From positions 248,001 to 312,000 of the forward strand of contig JAWKTZ010000012.1 in the NCBI GenBank assembly GCA_041398845.1: a stretch of 64,000 nucleotides of DNA. The letters are read 5' to 3'. Below, in pieces: positions 7,853-15,607 of the stretch. The notes below the pieces were generated by a model. It was not told where the DNA came from, searched no databases, and was given only the letters and a program-made list of their open reading frames with translations. The DNA is from Fuerstiella sp041398845. Its GTDB lineage: Bacteria; Planctomycetota; Planctomycetia; Planctomycetales; Planctomycetaceae. A program made the position numbers and the translations under genes. Numbering within the stretch: position 1 is the first letter of the stretch; every line of letters starts with the position of its first letter.

Positions 7853-10800
7853 CGGATTGTCACGAAATCGTTGTGAAGCAGCAGGACATGAACCAGATTC
7901 TGTCTGGCTCGCAGATTCGCATCGGCAGCAGCCGGTTGCTGTGCCGTTCCGCCCGCTGAAAAAGGCTGTCCAGGAGTCTGCCGCAGCAGGTCGGAATGAT
8001 CGCGCAGAAATGCCTGGCACCGTTCGGCTTCTTCCGGTGTGGGCGATCGAGCCAGCACAGCCGTAAAGGCTGCGGTGACGAAGTCGTCTTCGTCCGCGAG
8101 TTCCGTGGCCAGTGTGCGCGCGGAATCAAGGGCAAGGCCGCTGTTCATCATGGCGAGTGACTGATGAGGAACAATGCTTTCCTTGCGACGATAACACGCG
8201 TTGGGATCAGCAACGTCGAACACTTCCAGCATGAGCATTTTTTCATTCGGCGTATTGCGGAAATACAGACTGCGGCGCAGATTGGTTTCTCCTTCGCCTT
8301 CCGGAATCTCCGGGCCGCCCATGGTGCGATCCAGTCGTGACGCGACCGACAACGTACTGTCTCGAACCACTTCGGCTTCCATCCGTCTGGAATTCATGCG
8401 CCACAGAGTTCGGTTGTCCGGATCCGCAGAAGTGGCCGACGACGTCGACAGACTGCTGGCCATGCGATAGGTGGCCGACAGAACCAACTGCCGGTGCAGT
8501 GGCTTCATCTTCCAGTTGTGGCGGATGAGTTCCGTGGCCAGCCAGTCCAGAAGTTCGGGGTGAGTCGGCTGGCGACCGTTCAGGCCGAAGTTCTCGGGCG
8601 TCGCCACCAGCGGCTGCCCGAAGTGTCGGCCCCAGATGTGATTCACGGCAACGCGCGCTGTGCGAGGATTGCTGTCGCTCACCAGCCACTCGGCCAGAGC
8701 GCTGCGGCGGCCGGTGCTGGTCCTGGGAAACTGTTCGCCAACGGGAGTGTAGTCGGAGGTGGAGACCGCAGCCGCCTGCTGCGCTGCGTCCAGTTTTGTG
8801 CGAGCGGCGGTCTGCGCTTCCGTGGAATCTGCGGCTGCTGCAAGTTCTGCCTCAGCCTGCAGCACGGCCAGCTTCGCCTGTGCGTCTGCAGCGGCGATGG
8901 CCAGTTCCTCAACACGGGACGATTCCGGATGCAGATGTTTTTCCAGATCAGCGTTCAGTCGAGCAGTCACGGAAGCGAGTTCCGCTTCGCTGACTCGGAC
9001 CTGCATGTCGGCAGTCCGCAGCGCCGCCTCGACTTCGTCTCTGCGCCGCCGCAGTGTCTCAACGGAATCCGCCTGCTGAGTAATCCTGAGTTCCAGAAAC
9101 CGGGCTGTTCCCTGATGCACCCACAGTGCGAACTTTCCGTCTCGCCGCTTTTCCGGCATCGCATAGTCCAGTCTGCGTTCGCCGTTCAGATCGATTGTCA
9201 ACTGCGATCCGGTGATCGTCACATCAAGCGTCGCGTCTTCATTCACCGACAGCGGCGTGTAGACAATGCCGGGCTGAGGATACACCTGTCGGCCGTTCAC
9301 TCGATGAAACGCCTGAACGCTCTGCCGCGTGTCATTGGTGCTGGTGTAAACATCCTGCGACTGACCCTGATCCTGATAATCAAAACTGAAACCGATCGAA
9401 CGATACGTTCCTTCGCTCAGCGGTCGATACCGCAACGTCACTCGAAAATCACCGGTGACCGGCATCCGGCTCACCATTGTGGCAAAGCTGGTCACCGACG
9501 ACTGCCGCAACACCCCGTCCTGATAGTCCCAGACACCGTTCAGCACCTGCCAGACATCGGGCCTTGCCGCCGAAAAGTCATCGTGCAGCAGTACCGTGGG
9601 CGTCGCGTTGTCGGTGGCGGCGTTCACGGATCGAGTCAGACGTTCTTCTGCCGTCGCAACTTCCTGAGCCGCTGCGTCTCGCGTCTGCTTTGCCGTGGTG
9701 ACCTGTTGTTCAGCCTTCTGAATCAGCGTCTTCTGCACGGACGGCCTGAGCATTGGATACCATGCGGTCGCCGGCAACTCAACCGGCTGCACGTGCAGAG
9801 TTCCTCCCAGAGCTGCCGGAACGCCGGGGGCCAGCGGAGTGGATTCGTCAGGATAACGACTGTCACCTCGCTGAAAACGATACGTTTTCGCTGCGGGCGT
9901 CCGGTCGTAGACCAGAGCAATTCCGTCGTTCAGGACCTGGCCGAGAGTCGCATCTTTTTGAGTTCCCGTGAGCGCTGAGATCGGATCGGTCCGCACATCA
10001 TGAGGTTCAAAGAAAGCTCGAAAACGATAGTACTCTTCCTGCGACACCGGGTCGAACTTGTGATCGTGGCAGCGGCAACACCGCAGAGTCATCCCCAGAA
10101 ACGCTTCACCCGTGCGTTCCACCGTTTCAAACAGCCACACATCGCGATCGAACTTGTACCAACTGCGTCCCAGATAGCCGGTTGCAGGAAGAATGTGAAT
10201 GTTGTCGCCGGCGATTTCGTCCGCAGCCAGCATTTCGCGAATCATCTGATCGTAGCCTTTGTCTTCGTTCAGAGACTTCACGATCCAGTCACGCCAGCGC
10301 CAGATGTGCCGCTGGCTGTAACGAATTTCGTTGCCCCCGCGACTGCCATACCAGTCGCTGTACCGCCACACGTCCATCCAGTGTCGTCCCCAGCGTTCGC
10401 CGTAAGCCGGGCGATTCAACAGGTCGTCCACGACCGTCTCACAGGCTGCGGGCGATGCATCGGCCAGAAACTGTTGCTGTTCCGTGCGAGTCGGCGGCAG
10501 TCCCGTCAGATCAAGGTAAACTCGCCGCAGCCACACAGACTTTGTTGCTTCGGCAGCGTGAGGCAGATTGTGTTCCGCCCGCTTCGCCGCGACGAAATGA
10601 TCGATGCTGTTTCGACACCAGTCGACATCGGCCTTCGACAGCGTCGGAAGATCCGGTCGTTGCATGGAACGATACGACCACCAGTTCTCCGGATCGGTCT
10701 GAGGTTGTTCGTCAGCGGGAACGACAGCCCCCTCGGCGATCCATTCGCGGACCAGAGCAATCTCTGCAGACGTCAGACGTGCGCCATCGTCGGCCGGAGG

Positions 10801-11070
10801 CATGGTGAAGCCGGCATCGCCGGTCAGTACGTCCAGCAGCAGACTGGATTTCGTGTCGCCGGCCGTCAAGGTAGCTCCGGATTCGCCACCTGTAATCAGC
10901 GCCGCTGCCGTATCCACTCGCAGGCCGCCCTGTTGTTTCAATGCGCCATGGCAGGAATAACACTTCTGTTCAAACAGCGGTTTGATGTCCGTCAGATAAT
11001 CGGCCGCATCACTCGCCGGCAACGTCGACGCGAAGACCATCGCAGCAATTCTGAAAGCACGCCATGTCAT
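7849..11070 (-). CDS. DUF1549/DUF1553 protein with planctomycete cytochrome C-type domain
   Basis: 1073 aa. Signal peptide (residues 1-22), then a PSCyt1-type heme motif CYSCH (Cys37, Cys40, His41), DUF1549 (about 140-350, with CCRCHDHKFDP) and a C-terminal DUF1553 domain (about 790-1060, with VNHIWGRHFGQPLV, SATYRMAS, RRMEAEVVRD). Between them lies an inserted concanavalin-like sugar-binding type domain (about 500-640, LLHDDFSAARPDVWQVLNG) flanked by Ala/Glu-rich coiled coils. These proteins are exported and are linked to breakdown of complex polysaccharides by context. First gene of a two-gene operon with the DUF1501 gene. Confidence 0.93.
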   Translation of the reverse strand: MTWRAFRIAAMVFASTLPASDAADYLTDIKPLFEQKCYSCHGALKQQGGLRVDTAAALITGGESGATLTAGDTKSSLLLDVLTGDAGFTMPPADDGARLTSAEIALVREWIAEGAVVPADEQPQTDPENWWSYRSMQRPDLPTLSKADVDWCRNSIDHFVAAKRAEHNLPHAAEATKSVWLRRVYLDLTGLPPTRTEQQQFLADASPAACETVVDDLLNRPAYGERWGRHWMDVWRYSDWYGSRGGNEIRYSQRHIWRWRDWIVKSLNEDKGYDQMIREMLAADEIAGDNIHILPATGYLGRSWYKFDRDVWLFETVERTGEAFLGMTLRCCRCHDHKFDPVSQEEYYRFRAFFEPHDVRTDPISALTGTQKDATLGQVLNDGIALVYDRTPAAKTYRFQRGDSRYPDESTPLAPGVPAALGGTLHVQPVELPATAWYPMLRPSVQKTLIQKAEQQVTTAKQTRDAAAQEVATAEERLTRSVNAATDNATPTVLLHDDFSAARPDVWQVLNGVWDYQDGVLRQSSVTSFATMVSRMPVTGDFRVTLRYRPLSEGTYRSIGFSFDYQDQGQSQDVYTSTNDTRQSVQAFHRVNGRQVYPQPGIVYTPLSVNEDATLDVTITGSQLTIDLNGERRLDYAMPEKRRDGKFALWVHQGTARFLELRITQQADSVETLRRRRDEVEAALRTADMQVRVSEAELASVTARLNADLEKHLHPESSRVEELAIAAADAQAKLAVLQAEAELAAAADSTEAQTAARTKLDAAQQAAAVSTSDYTPVGEQFPRTSTGRRSALAEWLVSDSNPRTARVAVNHIWGRHFGQPLVATPENFGLNGRQPTHPELLDWLATELIRHNWKMKPLHRQLVLSATYRMASSLSTSSATSADPDNRTLWRMNSRRMEAEVVRDSTLSVASRLDRTMGGPEIPEGEGETNLRRSLYFRNTPNEKMLMLEVFDVADPNACYRRKESIVPHQSLAMMNSGLALDSARTLATELADEDDFVTAAFTAVLARSPTPEEAERCQAFLRDHSDLLRQTPGQPFSAGGTAQQPAAADANLRARQNLVHVLLLHNDFVTIR

Positions 11071-11134
11071 CTGGACGCGACCGTTTCGTCTGAGGCAGGA
11101 GGCATTCGCCTGGGGCAGGTTATTGAGAATTCAC

Positions 11135-11164
11135 CGTAAGACGGCCTTTTCAGGCCGTCTTACG
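11135..11164. terminator. Perfect hairpin upstream of the DUF1553 gene
   Basis: cgtaagacggcct and aggccgtcttacg form a perfect 13-bp stem with loop tttc. There is no long T-run on either strand. It sits 65 bases upstream of the minus-strand DUF1553 start, so it may be a stray terminator, an operator-like palindrome or a repeat remnant. Confidence 0.45.
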
Positions 11165-11621
11165 ATCTACAATTCGGAATTCGGAGACGGCCGTGAAAGG
11201 CGGTTCGACTTTTGCTGAATCTGACAGGTAAATCCTCAACTCTCTCTGAGTTTACCCGTCCGCTCCGCAAAACACCAAACAACCTGGCATTTTCGTCGTT
11301 CCGGACAAGGTCATTGTGAATTGCCATCTCACGGGCGATGAGCTTCTATCGGGCTCAGGTTCGCACACGAACTGTTTTCGACAATGGACAGCTCGGCCAA
11401 CTCGCCGATACGAGATCGCAACGGGCTGACGACTTGAAGACAAGATCCACTGCCATTCAAACTCGTGGTTCTGTCCGCGCATTACGCTCAGTTAATTAGA
11501 TCCTGGGTCTTGACTTTGGTAAGACTGAGCGGCAGAATCCCGGAACGTCTGTCGATTCATTGAATCCTGTCCGTGACGACATGCATTTGCGTCGACACGT
11601 CTTCTTTGTGGCAAGTCGTCG
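11165..11621. other. Intergenic, no supported gene
   Basis: Divergent spacer between the DUF1553 gene (minus) and the small secreted protein (plus). Short open frames on both strands have no recognisable motif or signal. I see no repeat or clear promoter. Confidence 0.4.
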
Positions 11622-12077
11622 ATGATCCGTTGCCAACCGTCTCGCAAAAACGCCCCTGTCGCTGCGCTCAAAGCAGTGGCTGGTTGTCGGCGTGCGCTGA
11701 TTGGGATCATCGTAATGGTCGTTGCTGGGATTGGTTCCGGCGGAACGGCCAATGCAAGTTGTGGCGACTACCTGTTCCGCAATGGGCAGCCTGTGCGGGA
11801 ACATGGTCAACATGGACAGCACGTTGCTGCCATGGATCAGTCGACAGAATCGCAGCCCATGCCATCGGGCCGTTGTCATGGCCCGAATTGCTCGTCCGCT
11901 CCGTTGATTCCCGCTGATCCGGCGTCCCCGATCTTTGTGAAATATCGGGTAGAACACGCCATCCCAGCGCTTTCGGGACGCAACAGCGGCGAACTCGAAA
12001 GTCGTCGGCGTCAGACTTCGGAAGCTGCCGAATCCGCCGACCCCGCTGAGATCTTTCATCCGCCTGAGCGTGGCTGA
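11622..12077 (+). CDS. Small secreted Cys-containing protein of unknown function
   Basis: 151 aa. A basic N-terminus is followed by a signal peptide (ALIGIIVMVVAGIGSGGTANA) with likely cleavage before SCGDYLF. The mature part has SCGDYLFRNGQPV, a His/Gln-rich stretch (HGQHGQHVAAMDQ) and CHGPNCSS, giving three spaced cysteines, then a charged C-terminus ending IFHPPERG. I do not recognise a named family, though secreted proteins with SCGDYL and C-GPNCS segments seem familiar from planctomycetes. The signal peptide and Cys pattern make this the coding strand; long open frames on the opposite strand look like Arg-rich shadows. Confidence 0.6.
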   Translation: MIRCQPSRKNAPVAALKAVAGCRRALIGIIVMVVAGIGSGGTANASCGDYLFRNGQPVREHGQHGQHVAAMDQSTESQPMPSGRCHGPNCSSAPLIPADPASPIFVKYRVEHAIPALSGRNSGELESRRRQTSEAAESADPAEIFHPPERG

Positions 12078-12664
12078 AGGCAATCTGCAGCGACTCAGAG
12101 TCGGTCCGGACATCCATGGCGTTGCATGGTGACGAGGTTTCGTCGCCTGCGCTTTGAGCAGCAGGCGGTGCTTCGGCACGTGCGACTGTGGATGTTCGAG
12201 TCTTGCCGTGGTTCCGACGATTCTTCCCGTGATTCTGTGGCAATGACCGCCTGCTGTTCTGCGCGAGCCGAACCGTTCGCGCAGAGCGGGGCAATTCCGG
12301 CGGAACTGAGTTCTCTGTCGCCTTCTGCGATTTGCTGATCGCTGCATCACCGGACGTCGCTGCGCGCCATGCTTTACGTGGAGTGCTGTGAACGCCCTTT
12401 GCCTGTCCGCGTCGTGTCGTCGTACTGAACGGCGAACGCTGCTGCGCGTCGTCATGTCGGCCATCGGTGCCGTTACGTGAGTTCTTCATGGAACAGCGAA
12501 CGATCCCGGGACTGTCTCCCGGACGAAGCAACAGCGCGTGACGCTACGCACTTGCAAGAGTGCCTGTCCCGTTTTTTTTGTCCCGTTTTTTTCTGTCGGT
12601 CTTTTCAGGGCCTCTGAAGACTCATTGCCTGTTCTGATTTCATCCTTATTCCGGAGTGATTCTC
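12078..12664. other. Long intergenic region with element D1 and T-rich tract
   Basis: No supported protein gene. Toward its end lies element D1 (12507-12579) followed by a second T-run, then the ribosome binding site of the DUF1559 gene (ggag at 12653-12656). Much of the region could be the promoter and leader of that gene. Confidence 0.4.
12507..12579 (+). repeat. Element D1: structured repeat ending in a T-run
   Basis: A 73-base element. Outer arms cgggac and gtcccg pair and are followed by eight Ts, as in a terminator of a small RNA. The interior (ctcccggacg, then caa..cgcgtga, then ..gtgcctg) is shared with D2 at 39055-39127. The outer stem is kept in D2 with different bases, which hints at RNA structure. 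Confidence 0.45.
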
Positions 12665-13588
12665 ATGAAATTTTCTCAGCGTCGTTTTCGTGGTTTTACG
12701 CTTATTGAACTGCTTGTCGTGATTGCGATCATCGCGATCCTGATTGCCTTGCTGCTTCCGGCTGTCCAGCAGGCTCGTGAGGCGGCTCGTCGCAGTCAGT
12801 GCAAAAATAATCTGAAGCAAATCGGGCTTGCTCTGCACAACTATCACGATGTGCATCAGTGTTTTCCGTTTGGACAGGGAGGCACCGGCGACCGTTATTC
12901 CGCAGTCAGCCAGATTCTGCCCATGCTGGAACAGGGGCCGCTGTACAGCAACATTGATTTCGAGTCGCAGCTTGCTGACCCGGTCAACGATGAAGCACGG
13001 CTGACGGAGTTATCTGTTCTGCGCTGTCCGTCGGATTTCAGTAATCCTCAGTCACAATCCGGCGGAGCCATCAACTATTACGGCAACAAAGGCAACGGCA
13101 TTCTGTGGCAGTCGCCAAACCAGAATGGAATTTTCTTTCGGTCCAGTCGAACTCGCTTCCGCGATATCACCGACGGCACCAGCAACACGGCTGCGTTCAG
13201 CGAACGTCTTGTGACGGATGGCAACAACGGCACGGTCAGTCCGGAATCTGACGTCTTTCTGGCGCTCACCGATCCGGTGGATCAGGACGACGCCATTCAG
13301 ATGTGCGAAGCGCTCGACATCCAGAATCTGGCGAATCAGTTCCCGATCTTCATGGGGGCTCCGTGGCTGAACGGCCAGCACTGTTATCTGCACGTGGATG
13401 TTCCCAACAGTCGATCGTGCGGCTTCTTTCCGACGAAGGCCACCATGCCACCCAGCAGCCGACACATCGGCGGAGTTCACGTGCAACTGGCCGACGGCAG
13501 TGTGCGGTTTGTCAGTGAAAACATCGACCTCCAGGTGTGGCGAGCGCTCGGCACTCGCGATGGTGGCGAAGTCATTGGTGAGTTTTAG
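12665..13588 (+). CDS. DUF1559 domain-containing prepilin-like protein (copy 4)
   Basis: 307 aa from ATG 12665, with ggag 8 bases upstream. Prepilin motif GFTLIELLVVIAIIAILIAL, LLPAVQQAREAARRSQCKNN, then LKQIGLALHNYHDVHQCFP, LRCPSD, ITDGTSNTAAFSER, IGGVHVQLADGSVRFVSENI and the terminal GEF. This is the more common stand-alone DUF1559 subtype, separate from the three in the pilin cluster. It is followed 12 bases later by a small lipoprotein gene, the usual partner in planctomycetes. Confidence 0.95.
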   Translation: MKFSQRRFRGFTLIELLVVIAIIAILIALLLPAVQQAREAARRSQCKNNLKQIGLALHNYHDVHQCFPFGQGGTGDRYSAVSQILPMLEQGPLYSNIDFESQLADPVNDEARLTELSVLRCPSDFSNPQSQSGGAINYYGNKGNGILWQSPNQNGIFFRSSRTRFRDITDGTSNTAAFSERLVTDGNNGTVSPESDVFLALTDPVDQDDAIQMCEALDIQNLANQFPIFMGAPWLNGQHCYLHVDVPNSRSCGFFPTKATMPPSSRHIGGVHVQLADGSVRFVSENIDLQVWRALGTRDGGEVIGEF

Positions 13589-13600
13589 AAAGGCGGCACA

Positions 13601-14131
13601 ATGACCATTCCTCTCCACACCACCAACATCACTGCGAATGTTTCCGAGTTACGTGGCGATTCTCGCACCAAAGTCGTTCCGCCGTCCGCCGCAGCGCCGG
13701 ACCGGTTCACGCGGACGTCCGTTTTGCGTCGCGGAGCGATTACTCGTTGCGGCGCGGTTCAAATTGTGCTTCTGGCCGTTGCGGTTGGCATCTGCGGCTG
13801 CGGCGGCGGATCCGGCTCGCCTCATCCTGTCGAGCCGACTCTGGCAAGACAGACTCTGACAACGGTGCTCGAAGGCTGGAAAGAACAACCGTCGCTCGAA
13901 CGATGGCGAGAACAGCACACGGACATCGTCGTGCAGGACATGGACTGGCTGATGGGCAACCAGCTCACCAGTTTCGAAGTTCTTGAGGAAGGCCGGGCGG
14001 TCGACGCGAACCTGCACTGCGACGTCCGACTGACACTCGTCGATGCGAACCGCAAATCCACGGAGAAGACCGTGACGTACCTCGTGGGAACCAGTCCCAA
14101 ACTCACCGTCTTCCGCCAGATCATTCCCTGA
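13601..14131 (+). CDS. Small lipoprotein, partner of DUF1559 protein
   Basis: 176 aa. A long basic N-terminus precedes a hydrophobic segment (VQIVLLAVAVGICGCGG) with a lipobox-like GICGC, so it is probably a lipoprotein. The mature domain has LTTVLEGWKEQ, DWLMGNQLTSFEVLEEG and ends TSPKLTVFRQ. Small lipoproteins with this SL.W..G and LTVFR-type ending usually follow DUF1559 genes in planctomycetes. Function unknown; probably works with the prepilin-like protein at the surface. The true start may be one of the later ATG/GTG codons nearer the signal. Confidence 0.75.
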   Translation: MTIPLHTTNITANVSELRGDSRTKVVPPSAAAPDRFTRTSVLRRGAITRCGAVQIVLLAVAVGICGCGGGSGSPHPVEPTLARQTLTTVLEGWKEQPSLERWREQHTDIVVQDMDWLMGNQLTSFEVLEEGRAVDANLHCDVRLTLVDANRKSTEKTVTYLVGTSPKLTVFRQIIP

Positions 14132-14162
14132 ATCTTCTTCTCAAAATCTTAAAGGAATTACA

Positions 14163-15476
14163 ATGTCAACATTTCAATGGCTTTGCCGGAACCGATGTCG
14201 CCGCCGACTTCGGGACAACGTGAACGTCAGCGACGCATTAAAGCTGATCCTGATCGTGTCGCTGATCGCGGGCTTCGCGACAGCGACCGTTGCCGACGAA
14301 CGAACCGATCCACCGGCGAAACCGGTCGCTGAAGAACAAGCGGAACAGCCGGATGACGAACTCACTCCGGAAGCTCAGCAGGCTGCGGATGCTTTGACGG
14401 CGCAGCTTCCTGAAAATTCGGAAGCTCGCGCGATGCTGGATTCCATTCTTGACGGAAGCCAGCTCGGCCCCGGCGAAGGCTGGTTTGCCAAAGCCAAATC
14501 ACAAACACGTTATGGCTGGGATCATGTCCTGAAAACCTACGATGGCGACAACGACAAAACAGTGACTGCCGACGAGTTCTCCGGCACGGAGGATGCCTTC
14601 GCTCGTATCGACCGCGATGGCGACCAGGTTCTGACCGACGCCGACTTTGACTGGAATCATCATTCGCTGGAACGCACACCCGGCGTCATGCTGTTCTTTC
14701 AGGCGGACCGCGATGCCAACGGAAAACTGACTCAGCAGGAGTTCGCAGATCTGTTCGAATCGCTCGACACCGACGCGCGCGGGTTCGTTTCGCTGGATGA
14801 GCTCCGCGACCAGTTTCAGCCGCCCGATGCACGGACTCAGCAGATTCAGCGTGCGAACCGCAGCGATCGTCCCAGCCGCAGCACGTTGATTCTGGGCCTG
14901 CAGCGGCAGGAAATCGGTTCGCTCAATCCCGGCCCCGATGTCGGCGAGATGGCCCCTGACTTTACGCTGCAACGAATTGATCACGGTGACGAGGTGACGC
15001 TGTCACAGGAAATCGGTGAGAAGCCGGTGATTCTGATCTTCGGCAACTTCACATGCGGGCCGTTCCGCAGTCAGGCGGGAAACATCGAGAAGCTGTATGA
15101 ACAGTACAGGGATCACGCGAAGTTCTTTCTTGTCTATGTCCGCGAGGCGCATCCCGCCGACGGCTGGAACATGAACAGCAATGAGCGAGTGGGCATCGAG
15201 ATCACTCAGCCGAAAGTACAGCAGCAGCGGATGGAGGTCGCTCAAACATGTCAGCAGCACCTGGATCTGGACCTGCCTTTTCTGGTGGATACGATCGATG
15301 ACACAGTCGGAACGGCGTACAGCGGAATGCCGAACCGGTTGTATCTGATCGATCATGACGGCCGGATCGCATTCAAGAACGGCCGAGGTCCGTTCGGGTT
15401 TCACCCGCGCCAACTGGAACAGGCCCTGCTGCTGTTGCTCAACGACCAGCAGCAGTCAACGGCCGCGTTGAAGTGA
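14163..15476 (+). CDS. EF-hand protein fused to an iodothyronine-deiodinase-like thioredoxin-fold domain
   Basis: 437 aa. A signal peptide is centred on LILIVSLIAGFATATVA (residues 27-45). Residues about 115-235 hold EF-hand loops (DGDNDKTVTADEF, DRDGDQVLTDADF, DRDANGKLTQQEF, DTDARGFVSLDEL). Residues about 265-430 match the deiodinase/thioredoxin-like fold: FGNFTCGPFRSQ near residue 293 corresponds to the active site, where animal deiodinases have selenocysteine and here there is Cys. PADGWNMNSN and FHPRQLEQAL are also deiodinase-type. Likely an exported, calcium-binding redox or dehalogenase-like protein; the reaction is unknown. Confidence 0.85.
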   Translation: MSTFQWLCRNRCRRRLRDNVNVSDALKLILIVSLIAGFATATVADERTDPPAKPVAEEQAEQPDDELTPEAQQAADALTAQLPENSEARAMLDSILDGSQLGPGEGWFAKAKSQTRYGWDHVLKTYDGDNDKTVTADEFSGTEDAFARIDRDGDQVLTDADFDWNHHSLERTPGVMLFFQADRDANGKLTQQEFADLFESLDTDARGFVSLDELRDQFQPPDARTQQIQRANRSDRPSRSTLILGLQRQEIGSLNPGPDVGEMAPDFTLQRIDHGDEVTLSQEIGEKPVILIFGNFTCGPFRSQAGNIEKLYEQYRDHAKFFLVYVREAHPADGWNMNSNERVGIEITQPKVQQQRMEVAQTCQQHLDLDLPFLVDTIDDTVGTAYSGMPNRLYLIDHDGRIAFKNGRGPFGFHPRQLEQALLLLLNDQQQSTAALK

Positions 15477-15489
15477 CCGGCCGTTCGAC

Positions 15490-15532
15490 CACCGGACAAC
15501 GGCGGGCCATCCTGTCTGCCGTTGTCCAGGTG
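15490..15532. terminator. Hairpin between convergent genes
   Basis: ggacaacggc and gccgttgtcc pair perfectly and the stem extends by cacc/ggtg around a bulged A. It lies between the convergent deiodinase-like and PQQ genes. There is no T-run, so bidirectional termination is plausible but unproven. Confidence 0.5.
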
Positions 15533-15607
15533 TTCACTTCGAAGGGTTGAATCGTTGTATCGGTGGCCGCGCCGATTTCAGAGAGATCGCCCGTTTCGCA
15601 GCCATCG

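Noticed and set aside
8494..9978. 494-codon plus-strand open frame
   Set aside because: Fully antisense to the DUF1553 gene, whose domains are clear; composition is atypical.
11496..12464. Long minus-strand open frame (322 codons) and another overlapping one (274 codons)
   Set aside because: Arg/Ser/His-rich composition with no motif; the opposite strand has a signal peptide and ordered Cys pattern, so these are shadows.
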